DNA of 64,000 nt from CAZYTM01 sp964649725 (GCA_964649725.1 CAZYTM010000007.1:1-64000); one strand, 5' to 3'. Positions 45,717 through 55,072 are shown, numbered from the stretch's first letter. Program-made: numbers and translations. The notes: generated by a model not told the origin, from the letters alone.

Positions 45717-46358
45717 TTGAAGAGCCTCATTTTCTGTACTCTGGTCCTGACCTGTCTGGTACTGCAATGCAGCGTCAATCAGGCATCGGCAGCCGGTACC
45801 TACGACTGGATGAAAGAACCCCAGAAGGGGGACGGCGGGGTCGATGGCAAAGGTACAGGGGCTTACCTGACGTTTAAGGCAGGAGCATTCTTCCCCGACG
45901 ATATCGAGGGGACCAAAATGAATACCGGTACCGGCGTAGAGCTCGGTGCAGGTATTTCGCCGATCCGTTTCCTTGCGCTAGAGGCGACTGCCGGATATCT
46001 TGAGGCAGACGATACTGATGACAGGCTCAACAATTATCACCGAGAATTCAGTGCCATTCCGGTGATGGTTACGTTGAAGGCGATCGCACCTCTCCAGGTA
46101 ATCGATCTGTATGCACTTGCAGGGGCTGGTTTCCACTATTCAAGGTTCAAGGTGATAAACAGAAGCGACCCTTCTTTGCCAACCTCAGAAAGCGAAGACA
46201 TATTGACTGCGTACCATTACGGTGGCGGGATCCGTGTCAGGGCGTTTTCGGGTGCACTTGCCATTGAGGCCAGGAAGTTGTCGGTTTCGAAAGATTTCGG
46301 AAGGATCGGAGAATATTCAGGTTATCAGCTTTACGGCTCGCTGGATTTCCCTTTCTGA
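45717..46358 (+). CDS. Outer-membrane beta-barrel protein within the arn cluster
   Basis: A 213-residue exported protein starting at TTG 45717 behind GGGGGAGAG. A signal peptide (about residues 1-25, ending ASA) is followed by alternating amphipathic strands (YLTFKAGAFFP, GTGVELGAGIS, FLALEATAGYL, DLYALAGAGFHYS) and a C-terminal Phe (LDFPF), the mark of small OmpA/OmpW-like barrels. It lies between arnA and arnD, 28 bp before arnD, so it is part of the operon. Its function is unknown; it may sense or stabilise the modified outer membrane. Confidence 0.8.
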   Translation: MKSLIFCTLVLTCLVLQCSVNQASAAGTYDWMKEPQKGDGGVDGKGTGAYLTFKAGAFFPDDIEGTKMNTGTGVELGAGISPIRFLALEATAGYLEADDTDDRLNNYHREFSAIPVMVTLKAIAPLQVIDLYALAGAGFHYSRFKVINRSDPSLPTSESEDILTAYHYGGGIRVRAFSGALAIEARKLSVSKDFGRIGEYSGYQLYGSLDFPF

Positions 46359-46386
46359 AGCTGCCCGGTTCCGAAGGGAGCGCTTT

Positions 46387-47298
46387 TTGACAGAGAAACA
46401 GAGTACCATTGCCCTCAAGGTTGACGTGGATACCTTCATCGGTACCCGCGACGGTGTTCCCAACCTGATAGAGGTTCTTGCGCGGTTCGGTATACGGGCA
46501 ACCTTTTATTTCTCCCTTGGTCCGGACAATTCCGGGAAAGCAATCCGTCGCATATTCAAGAAGGGATTTCTCAGCAAGATGCTCCGCACCCGTGCACCAT
46601 CAATGTATGGTCTGCGGACCATGCTTTACGGAACCCTGCTCCCTCCTCCGTATATCGGCGAACGACTGCCAGCTGTACTGCTCAGCGCAAAAGAGGCGGG
46701 ACATGAGGTGGGAATCCACTGCTGGGATCACGTCAAGTGGCACGATTATCTCCCCTGGCTCCCCAAGCAGTCAGCACTCATGGAACTGGGTCGTGCCAGT
46801 GCGGTATTCGAGGAGATCTTCGGCTGTCGTGCCCGTACCACCGCAGCTCCCGGTTGGACCGTAACCGCCGACTCCCTTGAGATTCAGGATGCCATGCGAC
46901 TCACCTACTGCAGCGACTCCAGAGGTACGCACCCATTCTTCCCTTCGATGAACGGCAGGCGTTTCACTACCCTGCAGATCCCCTCCACCTGGCCGACCAT
47001 GGACGAACTCCTTGGCGAGAACGGTATTACCAAGGAAAGCATCAACGACCGGTTTCTTTCGTATCTGAAGCCGGGTCTCAATGTTCACACGATCCATGCA
47101 GAGCTTGAAGGTAATGCGCTTAAGGAAACCTTTATCGATCTCCTTGAGCGGCTTTCCGAACAAAATGTCCGTTTTGTAACACTGGCAGAGGCTGCTGCGG
47201 AGTTTGGTTCCGATGCGCCCGACAATGAGTTGAAGATGGGCTCTGTTGAAGGACGTGCCATGCCGGTGGCATTACAGGCGGTGAGAAGTCAATCGTGA
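46387..47298 (+). CDS. arnD: ArnD: 4-deoxy-4-formamido-L-arabinose-phosphoundecaprenol deformylase
   Basis: A polysaccharide-deacetylase (NodB) fold enzyme of 303 residues. The metal-binding DVDTF(I)GTRDGVP, the FSLGPDNSG segment, the HCWDHVKWH region and AAPGW and IHAELEGNA are all close to E. coli ArnD. It removes the formyl group from the lipid-linked sugar before ArnT transfers it to lipid A. The start is TTG 46387, six bases after GAAGGGAG, giving the family N terminus. Its stop overlaps the DUF4911 gene start. Confidence 0.88.
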   Translation: MTEKQSTIALKVDVDTFIGTRDGVPNLIEVLARFGIRATFYFSLGPDNSGKAIRRIFKKGFLSKMLRTRAPSMYGLRTMLYGTLLPPPYIGERLPAVLLSAKEAGHEVGIHCWDHVKWHDYLPWLPKQSALMELGRASAVFEEIFGCRARTTAAPGWTVTADSLEIQDAMRLTYCSDSRGTHPFFPSMNGRRFTTLQIPSTWPTMDELLGENGITKESINDRFLSYLKPGLNVHTIHAELEGNALKETFIDLLERLSEQNVRFVTLAEAAAEFGSDAPDNELKMGSVEGRAMPVALQAVRSQS

Positions 47299-47537
47299 AA
47301 TGTGAACAGGCAGAGAGTTGTGTCAGATACTTCCGTGTCGACCGGGGTGATCTGGTCTACCTCAAGTTTGTACTTGAGGCCTATGAGGGTATGTCAACCA
47401 TGAGTACGGTGGATCAGAAGGCAGGGATAGTCAGAATAATCTGCGAAGGGTGGGCTGCAGAAGATATGGGAGCCCTCCTGGATTCGCTTGGCCAGGAGAT
47501 CCGTCTGGTTGAGGTTGAGGAGAGTGCAAGTGCTTGA
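47295..47537 (+). CDS. DUF4911 domain protein
   Basis: An 80-residue protein (RYFRVDRGDLVYLKFVLEAYEG, then AGIVRII) of the DUF4911 type found in anaerobic and delta-proteobacterial genomes. Its start is coupled to arnD (ATGA) and its end overlaps tldD by 8 bp. Role unknown. Confidence 0.75.
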   Translation: MKCEQAESCVRYFRVDRGDLVYLKFVLEAYEGMSTMSTVDQKAGIVRIICEGWAAEDMGALLDSLGQEIRLVEVEESASA

Positions 47538-48912
47538 AACAATGGATATTGGCCGGATACTCAGGCAGGCCCTGACCAATGGCGGTGAATTTGCCGACAT
47601 CTACTTTGAAGAGGGAGCTGCTACGCTCATCAGCTGTGAGGATGGCAAGATAGAGCGTGTCATTTCCGGCAGCGACCGTGGCGTTGGCATCCGTGTCATA
47701 TATGACCTGCGAACGGCCTATGCATATACCAACGATGTGACCCAGGAATCGCTCCTGTCCCTGGCAGGAACTGTCAGCCGTGCAGTGCGGGGTAAAGAGT
47801 TTTCAGCTGCCATCGATATGCGCAGCCGCACAATCGCCGCAGGATTTCCCATACTGGAGCCTCCTGATACCGTGCCGCTTGACCGGCGAGTAGCTTATGT
47901 GCTGGAGGCCGAGAGTGCTGCACGATGGGTGAATCAGCGTATCCGGCAGGTTGCGGTCAGCTATCGCGATGGAAGATCCAGGGCACAGATTGCAAATTCC
48001 CTGGGCGAGTTTGTCGAGATCTCCCGCACCGGGGTGGTTTTTGCGGTAAATGCCGTGGCAGCAGACAACGGAACGATTCAGACAGGGTATGAGCCGGTCG
48101 GGTCATTCAGTGGGCTTGAGGTCCTCGCGAAGCGTCCTCCTGCAGAAATCGGCCGTGCCGCAGCGCAACGGGCGATGCTGATGCTTGGCGCACGAAAATC
48201 TCCTGGCGGTATGATGCCGGTTGTAATCTCTTCCGAGGCAGGCGGTACAATGGTCCATGAAGCGATTGGTCACGGACTTGAGGGAGATCTTGTGGAGGCA
48301 GGGGTATCCGTGTACACCGGTAAGCTCGGGACACAGGTTGCTTCTCCCCTGGTCACGGTCATCGACGATTCCACCATACCGAATGCCCGCGGATCTTTCT
48401 CCTTCGACGATGAAGGGGTTCCAGCCCGACGATCGGTGCTGGTGGAGAACGGCATACTCAAGGGATATCTCTATGACCGGCTCAGTGCCATGAAGAGCGG
48501 CGCTGTCTCCACCGGCAACGGCCGCCGCGAATCTTATGCAGCAAAGCCGATTGTCAGAATGACCAACACCCTTATAGCCCCTGGCGATACTCCGGCAGAA
48601 GAGATTGTCCGCGAGGTATCACGAGGGCTCTTTGTCAGGAAAATGGGGGGTGGACAGGTGAATACGGTTACCGGAGACTTTGTCTTCGAGGTGACCGAGG
48701 GGTACCTGATCGAGAACGGGGAGATAGGAGAACCTGTGCGTGGTGCGACACTCACCGGCAACGGCCCTGCCGTGCTGCAGAACGTTGTGCGCGTTGGAAA
48801 CGATTTAGGGTTTGGTATCGGCACCTGCGGCAAGGACGGGCAAGGTGTCCCTGTCTCCGATGCGCAGCCGACTCTCCTGATTTCCGAGATAACCGTCGGC
48901 GGGGCTGCCTGA
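47530..48912 (+). CDS. tldD: TldD family metalloprotease
   Basis: A protein of about 460 residues of the TldD/PmbA family. The zinc motif HExxxH is present as HEAIGHGLEGD, with a third Cys-type ligand region near the C terminus (GTCGKDGQGVP). With TldE it degrades modified or unfolded peptides such as microcin B17 precursors and CcdA. No tldE is adjacent. GTG 47530 with GGAG seven bases upstream is favoured over ATG 47542. Confidence 0.9.
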   Translation: MLETMDIGRILRQALTNGGEFADIYFEEGAATLISCEDGKIERVISGSDRGVGIRVIYDLRTAYAYTNDVTQESLLSLAGTVSRAVRGKEFSAAIDMRSRTIAAGFPILEPPDTVPLDRRVAYVLEAESAARWVNQRIRQVAVSYRDGRSRAQIANSLGEFVEISRTGVVFAVNAVAADNGTIQTGYEPVGSFSGLEVLAKRPPAEIGRAAAQRAMLMLGARKSPGGMMPVVISSEAGGTMVHEAIGHGLEGDLVEAGVSVYTGKLGTQVASPLVTVIDDSTIPNARGSFSFDDEGVPARRSVLVENGILKGYLYDRLSAMKSGAVSTGNGRRESYAAKPIVRMTNTLIAPGDTPAEEIVREVSRGLFVRKMGGGQVNTVTGDFVFEVTEGYLIENGEIGEPVRGATLTGNGPAVLQNVVRVGNDLGFGIGTCGKDGQGVPVSDAQPTLLISEITVGGAA

Positions 48913-48925
48913 TCGGAGGTACCGG

Positions 48926-50503
48926 ATGACTACGGAAGAAAAAAGCGATGCACTAAAGGCCTTCGAAGTGATCCGCCATGCCCCTTTTCTGTCAGGATAT
49001 CTCGTTGCGCCATTCATCCGCCTAAAGTGGGTCCCGCCTGAACTAGGACCTGCGGTATGGCAACACGCCGGGAGCCAAGAACTTCCCCCCCTGTTCAGCC
49101 TTATACCTGCGACATCCTTGTACGAGTTAATGGAGCGGGCTGTCTGTAACGCATCTCCACAGTTTGAGCGATCTCAGGCAGGCCTCTTTTTTTTCGCAAT
49201 TCCTCTGGAAAGCTCCGTCTCACCCAGTTGTCTGGCCGGCGTCGGGGTCAGGGATTCAGCACTTGATCTGGTAAGAGTGGAAGAGCTTGCAAGGGTGTCA
49301 GGACGAGATCCGATATCCCTCTTGGACGAGTTGGAGAGGATGCCGGTCGCTACAACCGGTGCCGTTTCAGAGGTGACAGGACGGGTAATGGCTTTGGCTC
49401 GACTGCTTCTGGACAGAGATGCGGCCATGCCCGCATGCTGCTGTGAAAAACTGCTGGCAATTGTCAGTGAACTTTCAAAGATCGATGACCTTCCTGCACT
49501 TAGCCAGACCCTGCTGGACAAGAGTGCAGAGCTGGTTTCTGCAGAATCAGGTTCGCTTATGCTTCTGGAGCGCGGGAGTGAAATTCTGTCCATAGCGGTT
49601 GCACGCGGAATGCATCCAGGTTTGAGCCGCGCACTTTCACTCTCCATGGGGCAGGGGATTGCCGGCCAGGTGGCACGTAAAGGCCGGCCGGTTCTGGTTG
49701 TCGACATCGGCAGCGACGCGCGCTTCACCGTCGGGCGCAGACCCCGATTCAAGACAGGCTCCTTTGTATCTATACCTATCCTTAGCAACGGGGAGACCCT
49801 GGGGGTTCTCAATCTTGCCGACCGGGTCGATCATCTTTCGTTCAGCACAAACGATCTTGATATCCTGACTCAGCTGGTCACTCATGCAGCACCTCTTATC
49901 CGTAGGGCAAGGGCGAACGAGGCTATCCGCACGACGGAGATAGTTGCCGTGACAGACCCTCTTACAGGGCTTTACGGCAGGCGTTTTCTGGAGCGGAGAG
50001 CAGAAGAGGAGCTTTCGCGCAGCGTCCGTTTTGGTCTGGCGATGAGTATGCTGCTGATCGACCTCGACGACCTTGCACTCTACAATGGTCTCTGTGGCCG
50101 GCAGGCCGGTGATGCTGCGTTGCGGGCGCTTGCAATGATCCTCTGCAGATCGGTGAGGCAGATGGATGTCGTGACTCGATTTAATGGGGGGGTCTTCTGC
50201 GCCCTCCTTCCGCAGACCGCGAATACGGACTCCATGTACGTTGCTGAGAGAATCCGTTACGGGATCGAGCACGAGCTCTTTAAAGGCGAGGATGAGCTGC
50301 CGCTGGGCCGCCTAACTGTCAGCATAGGGATTTCATCCTTCCCTGAAAACGGTACGACCTTCAATGACCTTATCCTGGCTGCCGAGGTTGCACTCAGCCA
50401 GGCAAAGGAAGAGGGACGAAACCGCATTGTCGGCAGCACCAACTTTCATCAGGGGAAATGGTTCAGCGTTTCTCCTGTCCAATCTGCGCTCAGATCCCAC
50501 TGA
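48926..50503 (+). CDS. GAF domain protein with degenerate GGDEF domain
   Basis: A cytosolic protein of 525 residues: an unassigned N-terminal region (1-170), a GAF domain (about 175-325) and a GGDEF domain (about 345-510, starting TDPLTGLYGRRF). The active-site loop reads NGGVF (50183-50197) instead of GG(D/E)EF, and other substrate contacts are altered (DLDDLALYNG in place of D-D-FK--ND, GR for GH), so cyclase activity is unlikely. The RxxD inhibitory-site motif (RQMD, 50155-50166) lies exactly five residues upstream, so c-di-GMP binding may be kept. GGAGG precedes ATG 48926. Confidence 0.85.
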   Translation: MTTEEKSDALKAFEVIRHAPFLSGYLVAPFIRLKWVPPELGPAVWQHAGSQELPPLFSLIPATSLYELMERAVCNASPQFERSQAGLFFFAIPLESSVSPSCLAGVGVRDSALDLVRVEELARVSGRDPISLLDELERMPVATTGAVSEVTGRVMALARLLLDRDAAMPACCCEKLLAIVSELSKIDDLPALSQTLLDKSAELVSAESGSLMLLERGSEILSIAVARGMHPGLSRALSLSMGQGIAGQVARKGRPVLVVDIGSDARFTVGRRPRFKTGSFVSIPILSNGETLGVLNLADRVDHLSFSTNDLDILTQLVTHAAPLIRRARANEAIRTTEIVAVTDPLTGLYGRRFLERRAEEELSRSVRFGLAMSMLLIDLDDLALYNGLCGRQAGDAALRALAMILCRSVRQMDVVTRFNGGVFCALLPQTANTDSMYVAERIRYGIEHELFKGEDELPLGRLTVSIGISSFPENGTTFNDLILAAEVALSQAKEEGRNRIVGSTNFHQGKWFSVSPVQSALRSH

Positions 50504-50539
50504 GATCCACGCAGGAATGAAACCAGAAAAGGAATTCTT

Positions 50540-52198
50540 ATGACTGACATCCGCTTGCAAGGAACGCGCTCTGCCTACGACTATCAACTGCTTATCAAGC
50601 AGCTGCTGCTGGCCCCAATGGTTAGCTCGCCTGACCAGGAGATCGTCTATCGCGAGCTTCGCCGCTATACCTATCGCGAACTGCACGAGCGGATCTGTCG
50701 GCTTGCCAACGCTCTCACCTCGATGGGGGTGAAGCCAGGCGATACCGTGGCTGTTATGGACTGGGACAGTCACCGCTACCTGGAGTGTTTCTTTGCCGTG
50801 CCGATGATCGGAGCAGTCCTTCATACCATCAACGTCCGTCTTTCACCGGAGCAGATCCTCTATACCATTGATCATGCTGAGGACGACCTTCTGCTGGTAA
50901 ACAGCGATTTCCTTCCGATACTAGAACAGATCAGGGGGAGGATCGATACGGTCAGGGGCTATGTACTGCTGAATGACGAGCCCACCCTTCCCGCAACCCA
51001 TCTAACCTTTGCCGGCGAATACGAAGAGCTGCTGGCAGCTGCATCGACCTTCTTTGACTTTCCTGATTTTGATGAGAATGCGCGTGCTACTACCTTTTAC
51101 ACAACAGGAACAACCGGTCTCCCGAAAGGGGTGTTTTTCAGCCATCGCCAACTGGTGCTGCACACCTTAGGCGTCATCTCAACCCTTGGTACACCCCTTT
51201 CCCAGGGCCGCTTGCATCGCGAAGACGTCTATATGCCGATAACGCCGATGTTCCATGTCCATGCCTGGGGACTTCCCTATGTTGCCACCACCATGGGGCT
51301 GAAGCAGGTCTATCCCGGCCGCTATGTACCAGACCATCTGGTTGAGCTGATCGCCGCTGAAAAGGTCACCTTTTCACACTGCGTACCGACCATTCTTCAT
51401 ATGCTCCTCAAAACCCCGTCAAGTCGCAAAATTGATTTTACGGGCTGGAAGGTCATTATCGGCGGAGCCAGCATGTCCAAGGCGCTCTGTTTGGATGCGA
51501 TGCAGCGGGGTATCGATCTCTTTACCGGCTACGGAATGTCGGAAACCTGCCCTATTCTTACCTTTTCCCATCTGCGCCCTGAGATGCTTGAGCTGGAGAA
51601 AGCAGAGGAGGCAGAGATCCGTTGCAAGACCGGTCAGCCTCTGCCGCTTGTAGACCTCAGGCTGGTGGACTCGGAGATGCACGATCTGCCGAGGGATGGG
51701 AGAAGCAGCGGAGAGATCGTGGTCCGTGCCCCCTGGCTTACCCAGGGATACCTGAAGGACCACAGGACATCGGAAAAGCTGTGGGAAGGGGGCTGGCTCC
51801 ACACGAACGATGTGGCAACCATCGATCCGCTCGGCTATGTCAAGATTACCGACCGGACCAAGGATGTGATCAAGATTGGCGGTGAATGGGTTTCTTCGCT
51901 GGAGTTGGAGGATATCCTGGCTCACCATGCCTCTGTCAGCGAGGTTGCGGTTATCGGGCAGCCGGATGAGCGTTGGGGCGAACGCCCACTTGCGCTTGTA
52001 GTCCTGAAGGGTGAATCCCAGGGGAAGGTGTCGGAAAAGACCCTTCAGCAACATGTTAAAGCGTATGCCGAAAAAGGGATCATCTCCAAGCAGGTGGTGC
52101 TGTTGAAGGTCCGTTTCGTTGATGCAATCGATAAGACCAGTGTAGGAAAGGTCAGCAAGGTGACACTGCGGGAGAAGTACCTGCCACAGAACGAATAA
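50540..52198 (+). CDS. Long- or medium-chain acyl-CoA ligase (AMP-forming)
   Basis: An adenylate-forming enzyme of 552 residues. Motifs: P loop-like TTGTTGLPKG, GYGMSET, GW-HTNDVATIDPLGYVKITDRTKDVIK, and a C-terminal Lys in KTSVGKVSK. It activates a carboxylic acid to its CoA thioester. The overall form resembles fatty-acid ligases; exact chain length is not readable. AAAGGA lies upstream of ATG 50540. Confidence 0.9.
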   Translation: MTDIRLQGTRSAYDYQLLIKQLLLAPMVSSPDQEIVYRELRRYTYRELHERICRLANALTSMGVKPGDTVAVMDWDSHRYLECFFAVPMIGAVLHTINVRLSPEQILYTIDHAEDDLLLVNSDFLPILEQIRGRIDTVRGYVLLNDEPTLPATHLTFAGEYEELLAAASTFFDFPDFDENARATTFYTTGTTGLPKGVFFSHRQLVLHTLGVISTLGTPLSQGRLHREDVYMPITPMFHVHAWGLPYVATTMGLKQVYPGRYVPDHLVELIAAEKVTFSHCVPTILHMLLKTPSSRKIDFTGWKVIIGGASMSKALCLDAMQRGIDLFTGYGMSETCPILTFSHLRPEMLELEKAEEAEIRCKTGQPLPLVDLRLVDSEMHDLPRDGRSSGEIVVRAPWLTQGYLKDHRTSEKLWEGGWLHTNDVATIDPLGYVKITDRTKDVIKIGGEWVSSLELEDILAHHASVSEVAVIGQPDERWGERPLALVVLKGESQGKVSEKTLQQHVKAYAEKGIISKQVVLLKVRFVDAIDKTSVGKVSKVTLREKYLPQNE

Positions 52199-52398
52199 TC
52201 TGGATTCGGCAGTTTAAGGAGACCTCATTGCTCCGGTTCTCCTTCAGCTGTGTCTCCAGGGCTCATTACGCTACAGCCGGAAACTCCCCCTATGGGTTCA
52301 GGCAATCCGGCTGCCGTCTGTCTATTGCGCCTGGCACTGCAACGCTTCTTTGAAAGTCGCTCTCGCCGAAACCCTTAGGCTGGCGTCTAGGATAATCC

Positions 52399-54222
52399 TT
52401 AACGAATACCCCGTTTTTTCCGCAGACTTTCAGCAAACCGCATCTCTTCCCCAGCCTTTTCTTTCATCCCCTGAAGTTCATAAACCCTGGCCAGGTTTTC
52501 GTGATAACTTGCATTGTCTGCTGAAAGGCCGATGGCCATGGCAAGCTCGACAGCGGCCCCCTCCAGGTCGCCTGCTGCGGCAAGGGCAGCACCGAGGTTG
52601 TTACGGGCGTCTGCAAGATTCGGCATGAGCTTCAGAGCATCTCTGTAGGCGCCTATGGCTTCGGGCAACCGACCTTGGGCCGCAAGGAGCACCCCCAGGC
52701 TGTTGTGAGCTTCGGCAAGCGAGGGCTCCAGGCGGAGAGCTGTCTCGTAGTGGGTTTTAGCTTCTGCAGTGTCTCCCCTGCTTGCTCGAAGAACACCCAG
52801 ATTGTAGCGGGCCTTTGCATGCTGGGGGTCAATAGCCAGTGCTGCCTTGAACTCTTCTTCGGCTGCATCGACCACTCCCCGGTTACTCAGCACCGTTCCG
52901 AGATTGTAGTGTGGACGGGCTTTACCCGGCGCCTTTGCCACGGCATCGCTCCAGAGCAGGATTTCGTCACTCCATACCAGATTACGCTTCCAGGTTGTCA
53001 GTGCAAGCAGGGTAATAATGATGCCGGAAGTGATGGCTATGCTTCTCGCCGATACCCGTCTGGCGAGCAGCGACAAAAAACCTGCGGCAGCAATTGCCGC
53101 ACCTGCGGATGGCAGGTAGAGTCGATGTTCGTTGATCAGGTCATCCAGCGGGACAAAGGACTCAACTGACAGAGCAAGCAGGAACCAGAAGATACCAAAG
53201 GCGGTCAGGCGTGCTCCAAGATTTGCTGTCTGGCGATACAGGCAACAGGCAAGGAGGGTCAGCGCAAGCAACAGGATTAACCCGCCTGCGGCCTGAGGTT
53301 CTGCAAGAGAGCGGACCAGGGGGTAGTCGTAATCCAGTGTCTGATTGACCGGGACCAGCATAAGCCGGAGATATGTAGCGAAGACTGCTGGCTGGGTTGT
53401 AAGATAGTCGCTCTGCGAAATGCCTGTCTGTAAGGGGGGGATCCATCGGTGCGTTACCTGTTGTGGTGCGTGGCTGTTGCCAAACAAAATGAGGAGCGGG
53501 ATGATTGCCAGCAGGGCAAAGAATGGGCCGAGCCGGGTAATGCGCCGCCGCATGCCGCTGAAAAAAAAGCACTCCAGCAGCCCCACCGCAATGGGGAGGG
53601 TAAAGGCGATCTCCTTGCTGAGCATTGCACAGATGGCGCACAGTATGGCGCTGGCGTACCAGGCCGGGGATACAGCATCGTCAGCCTGTCCGGTGCGTGA
53701 CCTGAGGTAACAGGTGAGCGCCAGCAGGTAAAATAGCGTTGCGATTACCGTGAACCGTTGGGTTATGTAGGTGACTGCCTGTGTCTGTATCGGGTGCGCG
53801 ACGAAGAGCAGAGCTGCAATCAGGCTGAGGTGGGGTGATCCGCCTACGGATGGGGATGCGGCCAGGTAGGGAGTTCGGAGCAGCATACGGCAGAAGGCAT
53901 AGAGGGCAAGGGTCGACGATAGGTGCAGTAAGAGGTTGACGATGTGATACCCTTCGGTTGCGAGTCCGCCAATTTTAAAATTGACGGCAAGAGAAAGATA
54001 GCCGAGGAATCGCCGTGGAAATGCCAGAAAAACCGACGGGTCGGTGAAGAATCTGTCCAGTTCGCGAATGAGAGAGTTGTTGACGATGGATGGCAGGTCG
54101 TCAAACACAAAGGGGCCATGGAAGCTGTTGGACCAGGCGAGGAAGCCTACGCCGAGGATGATAAGGATATGAAGAGGGGTAGGATCGGGTTCGTCCAGAA
54201 GGCAATCAGGGGGTCTTTTCAT
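52399..54222 (-). CDS. Polytopic membrane protein with C-terminal TPR domain (TMTC-like)
   Basis: A 607-residue protein with about ten hydrophobic helices (residues 18-415) and five tetratricopeptide repeats (about 435-600). The first extracytoplasmic loop has FDDLPSI, an acidic pair seen in GT-C glycosyltransferases and TMTC O-mannosyltransferases. It may glycosylate exported proteins, but no substrate can be named. The TPR tail ends with a Lys/Arg-rich stretch. Convergent with the ligase gene; the 200-bp gap between them holds no recognisable gene. Confidence 0.78.
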   Translation of the reverse strand: MKRPPDCLLDEPDPTPLHILIILGVGFLAWSNSFHGPFVFDDLPSIVNNSLIRELDRFFTDPSVFLAFPRRFLGYLSLAVNFKIGGLATEGYHIVNLLLHLSSTLALYAFCRMLLRTPYLAASPSVGGSPHLSLIAALLFVAHPIQTQAVTYITQRFTVIATLFYLLALTCYLRSRTGQADDAVSPAWYASAILCAICAMLSKEIAFTLPIAVGLLECFFFSGMRRRITRLGPFFALLAIIPLLILFGNSHAPQQVTHRWIPPLQTGISQSDYLTTQPAVFATYLRLMLVPVNQTLDYDYPLVRSLAEPQAAGGLILLLALTLLACCLYRQTANLGARLTAFGIFWFLLALSVESFVPLDDLINEHRLYLPSAGAAIAAAGFLSLLARRVSARSIAITSGIIITLLALTTWKRNLVWSDEILLWSDAVAKAPGKARPHYNLGTVLSNRGVVDAAEEEFKAALAIDPQHAKARYNLGVLRASRGDTAEAKTHYETALRLEPSLAEAHNSLGVLLAAQGRLPEAIGAYRDALKLMPNLADARNNLGAALAAAGDLEGAAVELAMAIGLSADNASYHENLARVYELQGMKEKAGEEMRFAESLRKKRGIR

Positions 54223-54242
54223 CGTCGGGCCGGCAATGAAAG

Positions 54243-54269
54243 GGCGGGACCGAGTGCAAGAGTCCCGCC
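54243..54269 (-). terminator. Hairpin after the cyclophilin gene
   Basis: An 8-bp perfect stem (GGCGGGAC / GTCCCGCC) with an 11-base loop lies 12 bp after the cyclophilin stop, followed on the minus strand by CTTTCATT. Confidence 0.55.
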
Positions 54270-54280
54270 TTCAGAGATCA

Positions 54281-54796
54281 CTAAGCTAGTACCTTGATGG
54301 AATTGATGAATACCGGCTCCACGGGGACATCGCTGTGGCCCCCTTTTGATCCGGTCTTGACCGTTTTGATGGCATCCACCACCTCCATCCCTTCGACCAC
54401 TTGAGCGAAGACGGCGTAGCCGAAATCTTCAGCCCGCTTCCCTTTGTAGTCAAGGAATGCATTGTCTGCAACGTTGATGAAGAACTGGGAGGTTGCGCTG
54501 TCCACCACGCTGGTCCTTGCCATGGCAAGGGTGCCCCGGCTGTTTTTCAGCCCGTTGTTGGCTTCGTTCTTGATGGCGAACTTTGTTTTCTTGGGCTGGA
54601 GGTTCTCGTCGAGCCCTCCCCCCTGGATCATGAAGGTTGGTATCACCCGGTGGAAGGTGAGGCCGACGTAGTAGCCGTCAGTGACGTAGGAGAGGAAGTT
54701 GCGGACTGAGATCGGTGCCTTTTCGCTGAAAAGTTCGATGGTGACGTTCCCCATGGATGTCTCCATCAGGACACGGGGGTTTGTGGATTCGGTCAT
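54281..54796 (-). CDS. ppiB: Cyclophilin-type peptidyl-prolyl cis-trans isomerase
   Basis: A 171-residue cytosolic isomerase without signal peptide. Cyclophilin marks are FHRVIPTFMIQGG (with the catalytic Arg), RGTLAMAR, SQFFINVADN and FGYAVFAQVVEGMEVVDAI. The start at ATG 54796 has AAGGAG seven bases upstream; the open frame extends further with no ribosome site. It acts in protein folding. Confidence 0.93.
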   Translation of the reverse strand: MTESTNPRVLMETSMGNVTIELFSEKAPISVRNFLSYVTDGYYVGLTFHRVIPTFMIQGGGLDENLQPKKTKFAIKNEANNGLKNSRGTLAMARTSVVDSATSQFFINVADNAFLDYKGKRAEDFGYAVFAQVVEGMEVVDAIKTVKTGSKGGHSDVPVEPVFINSIKVLA

Positions 54797-54920
54797 GTTT
54801 CTACTCCTTGGGTATGTTTTCCCAATTTCTATCACAAAATCACTTTTGGGAGAACCCTTTTCTCTTTGACAGGGTCAAGCGATGGCTTCTCGCGTTGTCA
54901 GTGGTGGGAGGAGATGCAAC

Positions 54921-54949
54921 TTGACTTGATGGGGAATTTGAGATAATAA
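54921..54949 (+). promoter_or_regulatory. Sigma70-type promoter for tRNA-Thr
   Basis: TTGACT and TAATAA are separated by 17 bp; transcription would begin about 12 bases before the tRNA. Confidence 0.6.
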
Positions 54950-54967
54950 AAGTTGATGTAGATTCAA

Positions 54968-55043
54968 GCCGGTGTAACTCAGTTGGTAGAGTAGCTGATT
55001 CGTAATCAGCAAGTCAGCGGTTCGAATCCGCTCATCGGCTCCA
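54968..55043 (+). tRNA. tRNA-Thr (anticodon CGT)
   Basis: A 76-base cloverleaf with an encoded CCA end. The acceptor stem GCCGGTG pairs with CATCGGC (one G-U), the anticodon arm is GCTGA-TTCGTAA-TCAGC giving anticodon CGT for codon ACG, and the T loop is GGTTCGAATCC. Confidence 0.96.
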
Positions 55044-55072
55044 GTACCATCAGGTAATTATAGCTGTAACGC

